A DNA stretch of 64,000 nucleotides, taken from the NCBI GenBank assembly GCA_963971535.1, contig OZ020586.1, forward strand, positions 76,732,703 to 76,796,702. The letters are read 5' to 3'. The stretch comes from Notolepis coatsorum (lineage: Eukaryota > Chordata > Actinopteri > Aulopiformes > Paralepididae). Position numbers and translations under genes: made by a program. Positions 25,210-36,359 of this stretch are shown piece after piece; within the stretch, counting starts at the first letter, position 1; each line of letters opens with the position of its first letter. Under the pieces are notes generated by a model that saw only the letters and a list, made by a program, of their open reading frames with translations, did no database searches and had not been told where the DNA came from.

Positions 25210-26204
25210 TCACGAAAAACTAACTATTAAAATAGTTTTACAGAATTACTTAATTGATTTAATAACATATTGTAAAATATTATTATCCTGTATAAGTATA
25301 ATACATGTGTATCAGGCTCAGTAATGTACCTTCCATACACCATTGACCTCTCACCTCAAGATATATGAATGAAAACAGGCTCAATTGAACCACTCCACAG
25401 CTGATTTATGGTAGTGTGTTGCCATTTTGGGCCAATACCATGCTGTTTTAGGCATGCGGTACAAATGTGTTGTCACAAATATATATTAGCCTATTCCATG
25501 GATTAGGTGTGGCTTTAAAGTTGAGACTTTTTTGGAATCCGGTGATGAAGCTTCCCACTTGGCAGGCCAAAAACATCTGATTGGTTATTGATGCATGCAG
25601 CTGTTGTTTTGGTCAATCAGATTTGAATCTGATAATAAATGAGTTATGGCTATTATGCCTTAATCTGGTAAATGTAATGTTGCTTTGTGGTGGAATTTCC
25701 CTTTACAAATGAAATTACAGACACAGAATGTTCTCAATGTAAGATTGTGAACCACTAAAATTAACATTAAATTAACAAATAGTAGTGTGTAACAGGCTGT
25801 TGGGATTTGTTGCGTGTGTCTTCATTAGTGGAATTAATTTATTAACAATTGACAGAAAGGAATACATAAATATATAAATAATTTAAATGTCATTATAGAA
25901 TTGAAAATGTTTCGTTTTCTCATGTATATATATTGAATCTCAATCACAAGGTGACATTGAATTTTTTTATACCACATATGATGTTGGTGGCCGACAGCAG
26001 GGTTCATCCCCGGAACATTTAGGGCCAGAAGACCAAATTCCACAACATAATCTAGTATTATTAATCAGAGTATTATTATATATTATATTTGGTCTACATT
26101 GAGTTTACCTATTGAGAGTGAACAACTAGTTAACTATTAACAAGGTATAATACAATACAAATACAAAATAATATATGATAGCAAAACATAGTTTGGTTTA
26201 ATAT

Positions 26205-26210
26205 TTTATT
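26205..26210 (-). promoter_or_regulatory. polyadenylation signal AATAAA, U4 minus gene
   Basis: AATAAA on the minus strand about 120 nt past the stop of the U4 minus-strand gene. Confidence 0.6.
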
Positions 26211-26331
26211 GAAAAAAATATCTTCGCAAGAAGGCAAGTATATATATAACATATTTACAGATTATGACATAACACAGGGACATTTGAGACAGAATAATCG
26301 TCCTGGGTTGGAAAGGAGCAATTCTGGGTCT

Positions 26332-27277
26332 TCAGATCACATAGATCAGGAATGAGGGATTAGCACACATACGAATCCTCTTGACTGGCCTGTTTCCAGA
26401 ACCACTGAGTACATGGTCCACACTGCCCCCTGCTGGGTAGAACTGGTCACTTCTACCTGCAGGTTGAAGAATGTGAATCTCCACAGGTGGAGCGTCCCAG
26501 CTGAACTTTCTCTTTGTTCCAACTCCTTTCTCTGAGCACCATGGCTGCTGTTCTACTCTGACTGGCAGGCTGGAAATACCCAGAGGAGATGGTTTGGAAC
26601 CCAGGCCAGAGGGACTGTCTTTCTTCAGGAGCGATTCGATGGAGAAAGGACTGCTGAACTTCACCTCACATTTAATCTGAACATCCAAAATGGAGACCAA
26701 CTCGGGGAACCAGTCCATAACTCCCTTGAAGTGACGGCGCACCATCTTCTCTGTGATTTGACTGTGGTCAAGCTTCCAGTAGTTTTTAATATTGTTTGGT
26801 TTACCTGGATTTGATGGAATCTGGAAAGAATTGAACACGTTATAATTCAACTAGGCCTCAGAGACAATGTTGGTTCAACTAAACTGTAGTTATCACGATC
26901 AATGAGATATAAATATGTTTTTAAATTTACCTTGACAAAACATTTGTTGGTTGACAAGCAGACTCTAATGTTGGTCTCAATGCTTCTTCCTTTTCCTGAC
27001 ATCAATGCTGCCAATTGTTCCATTATCTGTAGAAAAGTGAAAGAGAATTAGGTATTTGGACATTATGAGGACAGTATGCTATCATATCACAACATGTTTA
27101 ATAGTTTAAAGGTTTATAGCTGGTTCTTACCTCAAAGAAGGTGAGCATATTGTCTGGACAGTCTTGGAGGACAAAGGCAATCATTGCCAGGTAGGTGCTA
27201 CAATTCTCAAACATCATTTTCCGGGTGCTGTTGGATGTCACATGGAGAGGCAGGGGAGCTCCAAAGTTCTCAGCCAT
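26332..27277 (-). CDS. FoxH1-like forkhead protein, minus class, copy U4
   Basis: Exons 27277-27131, 27026-26931 and 26820-26332; 243 aa, E52 form. Intact frame and splice sites. It is the last minus-strand copy before the array changes to plus-strand genes at 30488, so it and the U5 gene are transcribed away from each other with about 3.2 kb between their start codons. Confidence 0.7.
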
Positions 27278-27596
27278 GTTCTGCTTCTTGTTGGTTGTAG
27301 AGTCAAGTCACACAGTGCATCAGAACCTCACTCAGTGGAGCTGTGGACCTGGACTGATGGAGTCCCAGACCTCTGATATAAGTCCTGCCAGAACAATAGA
27401 ACATTACAAGGTGTGCATTCCAGGTTGATGAGGGCCTTTTCATCTGGATGAGGTGGGTGGGGTCAATGGCTGTGATAACAGCCCACTCCTGGACCAATGG
27501 ATGGTGCTAATCTTTGCTAATATACTTAGTTTAATATAGTGGGAAAATACAGGCTCCTAAACATGCTTGTTCAAATCAAACACATCCCTGAATGCT

Positions 27597-28161
27597 TACA
27601 CTGTAAAAAATTAATGTTTTTTTCACTGGAAATTAACTGTATTATTTTACAGATTACTTTTGTTTTTCTACTTAAATGTAAATGCCATAAAAATACAGTA
27701 AATTACCTTTTATCAAAAGGCTCCTAAACATGCTTGTTCAAATCAAACACATCCCTGAATGCCTACAGTTATTATTTTTTTCATATATTGCTTCAAAATC
27801 AATAAGTTGGAAGTTGTATTTGTTGAGACACAGTTTACAAACATCTTCCTTTACTGTATATATTATGATGCACAATCCATTCCTCGGATTGTAATGATTG
27901 CAATCCTATACACTGTGAAAAAGAAGTCTGTACAAAAAAACTGTAAATGTCTGGCAGCAACGGTTGTCAAATACTTACTGTTAAATTACAGTAAAATCTA
28001 ATACATTTACAGATTACAATATTTTGATAATGGTTAATATTTTGATAAAAGGTAATTTACTGTATTTGTATGGTATTTACATACTTAAAGTAGAAAAACA
28101 AAAGTAATCTCTAAAATAATACAGTGAAATTCCATTTTTTTAATTTGATTTCTTTTTACAG
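27597..28161. repeat. palindromic MITE-like element, U4 copy
   Basis: Arms 27597-27718 and about 28040-28161; the right arm has the CCATTTTTTT variant shared with U0, U2 and U8. Confidence 0.65.
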
Positions 28162-30057
28162 ATTTTTTTACCTGAAACACTGGAGAATAACTGCTTCATT
28201 TTACTTAGTTTCTTCGGTAGTAATGATATACTGTTGTATTACATTACATCATATATTTATGAATGATGTTGACAGATGGATGGCTGTATTACTGAGAATG
28301 TAATGAAAGCATAACTCGAAGTGCTTTACAATGAAATAACTGCATATCTTTTTTCAGTATGGGAGAAAAAGTCTAATAATGCTTTTTACAAAATTATGCA
28401 CATCATTCCTGATGAGACTGCTCAATTTGAGGTATTACCAGTGACTGTGGTGCAAAAACTCTGGAGTTTGGGAAGGACAGACGGATGATAGTCGCAGCAA
28501 AAAATAGACATGTTGGCTAAACCAATTGAATTTGAAGAGTTGTTTCTGCCTCTATTGCATTATATTGCAAGGGAGTTTAATGGCATTATCGCATTCTGCA
28601 AAAACAAGTAGCCTATCAGAGGATATGGATGAGGTCAAGCTATGATTCCAAACATTCCAATGTTATAGTCCCGTGAAATACCGTCCTTGCCGAACTCAAT
28701 GCCATAGATTCATCATTCAGCCCATTTTACCAGAGGCAATGACGTTTAGATCAAGGTGAAAATCATTGGAATGTGGGCACGGCCTGTACAGCAATACTCT
28801 AGTTTTAAATGCAAATGTATAATTCACACCTGCCCTCATGTTAACTAAATGTAGCCCCAATAGCTTCATCATTCAATACATTTGATCTGAGACAATGAAG
28901 TTTAGATGGGGTGAAAATCACTGGAATGTGGGCCAAACCATAGTAACACACAGATTTTGGTTCAACTGATATCAGGCTAAGGTTCACTCAAACTAGATTT
29001 TTATCTCAAATGTGATATCCCCAATGCATATAATTTAACATTGAAACATTTTCTTATTTGAATTTGAAATATTGTGTAACGTTACCGTTATCTAATTAGT
29101 AACTGGCAACTGCAGATGTCTGCCCCATGTCTATACCCCACAATGCAAAGTGTCTAACGCTATAGCTTAATTGTAGATTCTAAACATAATGAGGTAACGC
29201 AGCTACCAAATGTTATCTTTAATCAAAGTGTGTAATGTTAATCCACAACAGCGACTTTTGGTATATGACATATCAATAGAAATACATTTACAAAAATACA
29301 AATGAAATACATTTCAAATTAATTCCACAATTCTTTGCGATAGACTTATATCAATACACAAACAAATTTAAATTGATGACATTAGATCGGGTGTAGCTAA
29401 TCTAAATAGTGTGCATCATTTTCAAAACTATATACTGTATTTTGAGAGTAAATCAAGCATAATAAACATTCATGTTCTAATGAAGCCTGAGAAACCAAGT
29501 TTGCACTTCACCGCATAGGTCCTTGTGAATCGCTAATGTCTATTTTGTAGTTGTAAACAGTGATCCCCTCATTAAAGTGGCCAATATCTGAAGAGGGCAG
29601 TGATGGATGAAGTGTGATTGTTATTATATGTACTTAATAAGTATATAGGGTATACAATGGAAGGAATTTGTATTTCTTTAGTCTAAGATAGTGATCCATA
29701 ATCAGAAAATGTCCATATTATTTCAGCTGCTTCTGTTCTAAATACACAGATCGCTATAGTCTTGGACCGTTATTCATATTCCAATGGTCCCCCTTTATCA
29801 CTTCCATTGTCCTGTTTAAAGATAGAAAATAAAATTTAAATAAACAAATGAACATGACTGAGACCCAGTCTGGTACACATTAATAAACACATGAACAACA
29901 TACTTCATGCATTTTCCTCTGGAGGGACTCAATACAGTATATTTCTTACTGCTAATCTGCGATTTTAGGCAATATAGTGTTGCTATAGAAACATGTTTAA
30001 GAAATCCAAAATCTCCCATGCTAACAAACTATTGTATGCAGCTCTACAGACTAGTGA

Positions 30058-30064
30058 TATATAA
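30058..30064 (+). promoter_or_regulatory. TATA-like box, U5 plus gene
   Basis: TATATAA in GATATATAAGGAG, 430 bp upstream of the ATG. It is conserved in U6-U11 at the same offset but altered in U12. A second, weaker TATA-like TTATATC lies about 110 bp upstream of the ATG and is also present before the minus-class genes. Confidence 0.35.
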
Positions 30065-30487
30065 GGAGCAACAGGGAGGCAGGCCATGACATGTTTTCAG
30101 GATTCATTCATTCATTCAAGTTGAATTTCACACATTCAAAAAAGGTTTGGTTTGAGCAAGTCTATATAGGAAAACAATTTACACGACAATAAAACTATAA
30201 TATATTAAACCCAAGAGTATGGTAAGAGAGAGCTAAAAGTACAATCACCATCCATTGGTCCAGATAGGTTTGTTGGAAGTGGGCTGTTATGACGGCCATT
30301 GACCCCACCTCATCCAGATGAAAAGGCCCTCATCAACCTGGAATGCACACCTTGTAATGTTCTATTGTTCTGGCAGGACTTATATCCAGAAGTCTGGGAC
30401 TCCATCACTCCAGGTCCACAGCTCCACTGAGTGAGGTTCTGATACCACTGTGTGTGACTTGACTCTACAACCAACAAGAAGCAGAAC

Positions 30488-31601
30488 ATGGCTGAGAACT
30501 TTGGAGCTCCCCTGCCTCTCCATGTGACACCCAACAGCACACAGAAAAAGATGTTTGAGAATTGTAACACCCACCTGGCAATGATTGCCTTTGTCCTCCA
30601 AGACTCTCCAGGCAATATGCTCACCTTCTGTGAGGTAAGAACAAGCAAGCAACATATTAAGTTTCATTTGACTTTAAAAATGTTGTGATGTGAAAGCAAA
30701 ATGTCCTTCTAATGTCTGATGATGCCTAATTTTCAATGTAACTTCTTTTGCAGTTGCTGGGAAATTTGGAAGCATTGATCTCAGGAAACAGAAAAGGCCT
30801 TGATGCCAAAATTAGAGTCTGCTTGTCGACCAACAAATGTTTTGTCAAGGTAAATGGAAAAAATCTTTATATCTCATTGATCATGATCACTAATTTAGTT
30901 GAACCAACATAGTTTTGGGTTAAAGATGAATTCTAACTTGTGTGTTCAATTGTTTCCAGATTCCATCAAATCCAGAAAAACCAAACAGTAAGAAAAACTA
31001 CTGGAAGCTTGACCACAGTCAAATTACAGGGAAGATGGTGCGTCGTCACTTCAAGGGAATTCTGGACTGGTTCCCTGAGTTGGTCTCCAAAGTTATGGAG
31101 GCAGTCAGACCATCAGAGCACTACACTACTCTCCACTCCCCTGAACCTGCAGCCTACAGAGATGTTCAGATTAAATGTGAGGTGAAGTTCAGCAGTCCTT
31201 TTTCCATCGAATCCCTCCTGAAGAAAGACAGTCCCTCTGGCCTGGGCTCCAAGCCCTCTCCTCTGTTGGGCATTTCCAGCCTGCCAGTCAGAGTAGAACA
31301 GCAGCCTTGGTGCTCAGAGAAAGGAGTTGGAACAAAGAGGAAGTTCAGCTGGGACGCTCCACCAGTGGAGATGCACATTCTTCAACCGGCAGGTAGAAGT
31401 TATGCCATCTACCCAGCAGGGGGCAGTGTGGACCATGGACTCAGTGGTTCTGGAAACAGGCCAGTCAAGAGGATTCGTATGTGTGCTGAGCCCTCAACCC
31501 TGATCTACACAAGACCCAGTGTTGCTCCTTATTTTACCAGCCGTCAGAACGGTTATGTCAATTATCCTCTACCAATACATTTACAGATTACAATATTTTG
31601 A
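30488..31601 (+). CDS. FoxH1-like forkhead protein, plus class, copy U5
   Basis: Exons 30488-30634 (49 codons), 30754-30849 (32) and 30960-31601 (213 plus stop), joined by GT...AG introns of 119 and 110 bp, all phase 0; 294 aa. Likely a nuclear DNA-binding regulator. Forkhead helix 1 is HLAMIAFVLQD (29-39), helix 2 TFCELLGNLEALISG (46-60), helix 3 AKIRVCLSTNKCFVK (67-81), wing NYWKLD (94-99), then the conserved MVRRHF. An eh1-like FSIESLL (162-168) and basic TKRKF (206-210) and KRIR (251-254) follow. Usual forkheads have W-x-N-S-I-R-H-N-L-S in helix 3; here W, N, H and N are L65, A67, V71 and C72. The last eight residues (IHLQITIF) come from MITE-flanking DNA, so the native C-terminus and 3' UTR are lost. 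The open frame reaches back into intron 2, which is not coding. Confidence 0.72.
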
Positions 31602-32785
31602 TAATGGTTAATATTTTGATAAAAGGTAATTTACTGTATTTGTATGGTATTTACATACTTAAAGTAGAAAAACAAAAGTAATCTCTAAAATAATACAGTG
31701 AAATTCAATTTTTTTAATTTGATTTCTTTTTACAGATTTTTTTACCTGAAACACTGGAGAATAACTGCTTCATTTTACTTAGTTTCTTCGGTAGTAATGA
31801 TATACTGTTGTATTACATTACATCATATATTTATGAATGATGTTGACAGATGGATGGCTGTATTACTGAGAATGTAATGAAAGCATAACTCGAAGTGCTT
31901 TACAATGAAATAACTGCATATCTTTTTTCAGTATGGGAGAAAAAGTCTAATAATGCTTTTTACAAAATTATGCACATCATTCCTGATGAGACTGCTCAAT
32001 TTGAGGTATTACCAGTGACTGTGGTGCAAAAACTCTGGAGTTTGGGAAGGACAGACGGATGATAGTCGCAGCAAAAAATAGACATGTTGGCTAAACCAAT
32101 TGAATTTGAAGAGTTGTTTCTGCCTCTATTGCATTATATTGCAAGGGAGTTTAATGGCATTATCGCATTCTGCAAAAACAAGTAGCCTATCAGAGGATAT
32201 GGATGAGGTCAAGCTATGATTCCAAACATTCCAATGTTATAGTCCCGTGAAATACCGTCCTTGCCGAACTCAATGCCATAGATTCATCATTCAGCCCATT
32301 TTACCAGAGGCAATGATGTTTAGATCAAGGTGAAAATCATTGGAATGTGGGCACGGCCTGTACAGCAATACTCTAGTTTTAAATGCAAATGTGTAATTCA
32401 CACCTGCCCTCATGTTAACTAAATGTAGCCCCAATAGCTTCATCATTCAACACATTTGATCTGAGACAATGAAGTTTAGATGGGGTGAAAATCACTGGAA
32501 TGTGGGCCAAACCATAGTAACACACAGATTTTGGTTCAACTGATATCAGGCTAAGGTTCACTCAAACTAGATTTTTATCTCAAATGTGATATCCCCAATG
32601 CATATAATTTAACATTGAAACATTTTCTTCTTTGAATTTGAAATATTGTGTAACGTTACCGTTATCTAATTAGTAACTGGCAACTGCAGATGTCTGCCCC
32701 ATGTCTATACCCCACAATGCAAAGTGTCTAACGCTATAGCTTAATTGTAGATTCTAAACATAATGAGGTAACGCAGCTACCAAAT

Positions 32786-35700
32786 GTTATCTTTAATCAA
32801 CCTGTGTAATGTTAATCCACAACAGCGACTTTTGGTATATGACATATCAATAGAAATACATTTACAAAAATACAAATGAAATACATTTCAAATTAATTCC
32901 ACAATTCTTTGCGATAGACTTATATCAATACACAAACAAATTTAAATGGATGACATTAGATCGGGTGTAGCTAATCTAAATAGTGTGCATCATTTTCAAA
33001 ACTATATACTGTATTTTGAGAGTAAATCAAGCATAATAAACATTCATGTTCTAATGAAGCCTGAGAAACCAAGTTTGCACTTCACCGCATAGGTCCTTGT
33101 GAATCGCTAATGTCTATTTTGTAGTTGTAAACAGTGATCCCCTCATTAAAGTGGCCAATATCTGAAGAGGGCAGTGATGGATGAAGTGTGATTGTTATTA
33201 TATGTACTTAATAAGTATATAGGGTATACAATGGAAGGAATTTGTATTTCTTTAGTCTAAGATAGTGATCCATAATCAGAAAATGTCCATATTATTTCAG
33301 CTGCTTCTGTTCTAAATACACAGATCGCTATAGTCTTGGACCGTTATTCATATTCCAATGGTCCCCCTTTATCACTTCCATTGTCCTGTTTAAAGATAGA
33401 AAATAAAATTTAAATAAACAAATGAACATGACTGAGACCCAGTCTGGTACACATTAATAAACACATGAACAACATACTTCATGCATTTTCCTCTGGAGGG
33501 ACTCAATACAGTATATTTCTTACTGCTAATCTGCGATTTTAGGCAATATAGTGTTGCTATAGAAACATGTTTAAGAAATCCAAAATCTCCCATGCTAACA
33601 AACTATTGTATGCAGCTCTACAGACTAGTGATATATAAGGAGCAACAGGGAGGCAGGCCATGACATGTTTTCAGGATTCATTCATTCATTCAAGTTGAAT
33701 TTCACACATTCAAAAAAGGTTTGGTTTGAGCAAGTCTATATAGGAAAACAATTTACACGACAATAAAACTATAATATATTAAACCCAAGAGTATGGTAAG
33801 AGAGAGCTAAAAGTACAATCACCATCCATTGGTCCAGATAGGTTTGTTGGAAGTGGGCTGTTATGACGGCCATTGACCCCACCTCATCCAGATGAAAAGG
33901 CCCTCATCAACCTGGAATGCACACCTTGTAATGTTCTATTGTTCTGGCAGGACTTATATCCAGAAGTCTGGGACTCCATCACTCCAGGTCCACAGCTCCA
34001 CTGAGTGAGGTTCTGATACCACTGTGTGTGACTTGACTCTACAACCAACAAGAAGCAGAACATGGCTGAGAACTTTGGAGCTCCCCTGCCTCTCCATGTG
34101 ACACCCAACAGCACACAGAAAAAGATGTTTGAGAATTGTAACACCCACCTGGCAATGATTGCCTTTGTCCTCCAAGACTCTCCAGGCAATATGCTCACCT
34201 TCTGTGAGGTAAGAACAAGCAAGCAACATATTAAGTTTCATTTGACTTTAAAAATGTTGTGATGTGAAAGCAAAATGTCCTTCTAATGTCTGATGATGCC
34301 TAATTTTCAATGTAACTTCTTTTGCAGTTGCTGGGAAATTTGGAAGCATTGATCTCAGGAAACAGAAAAGGCCTTGATGCCAAAATTAGAGTCTGCTTGT
34401 CGACCAACAAATGTTTTGTCAAGGTAAATGGAAAAAATCTTTATATCTCATTGATCATGATCACTAATTTAGTTGAACCAACATAGTTTTGGGTTAAAGA
34501 TGAATTCTAACTTGTGTGTTCAATTGTTTCCAGATTCCATCAAATCCAGAAAAACCAAACAGTAAGAAAAACTACTGGAAGCTTGACCACAGTCAAATTA
34601 CAGGGAAGATGGTGCGTCGTCACTTCAAGGGAATTCTGGACTGGTTCCCTGAGTTGGTCTCCAAAGTTATGGAGGCAGTCAGACCATCAGAGCACTACAC
34701 TACTCTCCACTCCCCTGAACCTGCAGCCTACAGAGATGTTCAGATTAAATGTGAGGTGAAGTTCAGCAGTCCTTTTTCCATCGAATCCCTCCTGAAGAAA
34801 GACAGTCCCTCTGGCCTGGGCTCCAAGCCCTCTCCTCTGTTGGGCATTTCCAGCCTGCCAGTCAGAGTAGAACAGCAGCCTTGGTGCTCAGAGAAAGGAG
34901 TTGGAACAAAGAGGAAGTTCAGCTGGGACGCTCCACCAGTGGAGATGCACATTCTTCAACCGGCAGGTAGAAGTTATGCCATCTACCCAGCAGGGGGCAG
35001 TGTGGACCATGGACTCAGTGGTTCTGGAAACAGGCCAGTCAAGAGGATTCGTATGTGTGCTGAGCCCTCAACCCTGATCTACACAAGACCCAGTGTTGCT
35101 CCTTATTTTACCAGCCGTCAGAACGGTTATGTCAATTATCCTCTACCAATACATTTACAGATTACAATATTTTGATAATGGTTAATATTTTGATAAAAGG
35201 TAATTTACTGTATTTGTATGGTATTTACATACTTAAAGTAGAAAAACAAAAGTAATCTCTAAAATAATACAGTGAAATTCAATTTTTTTAATTTGATTTC
35301 TTTTTACAGATTTTTTTACCTGAAACACTGGAGAATAACTGCTTCATTTTACTTAGTTTCTTCGGTAGTAATGATATACTGTTGTATTACATTACATCAT
35401 ATATTTATGAATGATGTTGACAGATGGATGGCTGTATTACTGAGAATGTAATGAAAGCATAACTCGAAGTGCTTTACAATGAAATAACTGCATATCTTTT
35501 TTCAGTATGGGAGAAAAAGTCTAATAATGCTTTTTACAAAATTATGCACATCATTCCTGATGAGACTGCTCAATTTGAGGTATTACCAGTGACTGTGGTG
35601 CAAAAACTCTGGAGTTTGGGAAGGACAGACGGATGATAGTCGCAGCAAAAAATAGACATGTTGGCTAAACCAATTGAATTTGAAGAGTTGTTTCTGCCTC

Positions 35701-36359
35701 TATTGCATTATATTGCAAGGGAGTTTAATGGCATTATCGCATTCTGCAAAAACAAGTAGCCTATCAGAGGATATGGATGAGGTCAAGCTATGATTCCAAA
35801 CATTCCAATGTTATAGTCCCGTGAAATACCGTCCTTGCCGAACTCAATGCCATAGATTCATCATTCAGCCCATTTTACCAGAGGCAATGATGTTTAGATC
35901 AAGGTGAAAATCATTGGAATGTGGGCACGGCCTGTACAGCAATACTCTAGTTTTAAATGCAAATGTGTAATTCACACCTGCCCTCATGTTAACTAAATGT
36001 AGCCCCAATAGCTTCATCATTCAACACATTTGATCTGAGACAATGAAGTTTAGATGGGGTGAAAATCACTGGAATGTGGGCCAAACCATAGTAACACACA
36101 GATTTTGGTTCAACTGATATCAGGCTAAGGTTCACTCAAACTAGATTTTTATCTCAAATGTGATATCCCCAATGCATATAATTTAACATTGAAACATTTT
36201 CTTCTTTGAATTTGAAATATTGTGTAACGTTACCGTTATCTAATTAGTAACTGGCAACTGCAGATGTCTGCCCCATGTCTATACCCCACAATGCAAAGTG
36301 TCTAACGCTATAGCTTAATTGTAGATTCTAAACATAATGAGGTAACGCAGCTACCAAAT
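32786..36359. repeat. array unit U6, short class (3574 bp)
   Basis: Marked by TTAATCAACCTGTG at its start and AAATGGATGAC near 32945, a signature shared with U7, U8 and U10. Spacer parts (32786-33630 and 35310-36359) show nothing recognisable. Confidence 0.95.
34062..35175 (+). CDS. FoxH1-like forkhead protein, plus class, copy U6
   Basis: Exons 34062-34208, 34328-34423 and 34534-35175; 294 aa. Its predicted protein is identical to that of U5, with the same divergent recognition helix and MITE-derived tail. The TATA-like box is at 33632-33638. No break in frame. Confidence 0.72.

Larger units (their letters stand above)
23829..29211. repeat. array unit U4, last long unit (5383 bp)
   Basis: Same layout as U1. 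Its right-hand 1.1 kb carries private variants (CAATGACGTTTAG near 28738, AATGTATAATTC near 28815, TTCAATACATTTG near 28874) that recur only in U8. It is followed directly by the first short unit. Confidence 0.95.
29212..32785. repeat. array unit U5, first short unit (3574 bp)
   Basis: Starts like the long units (TTAATCAAAGTGTG). From the exon 1 ATG at 30488 it carries the full plus-strand gene, then joins at about 31574 to the sequence just left of the MITE right arm. The truncated exon, the minus-strand gene, the second inverted arm and the MITE left arm are absent. The stretches 29212-30050 and 31740-32785 hold AT-rich spacer with nothing recognised. Confidence 0.95.

Noticed and set aside
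30310-30667. 112- and 95-codon minus-strand frames opposite exon 1 of the plus gene
   Set aside because: Antisense shadows of the proximal promoter and exon 1.
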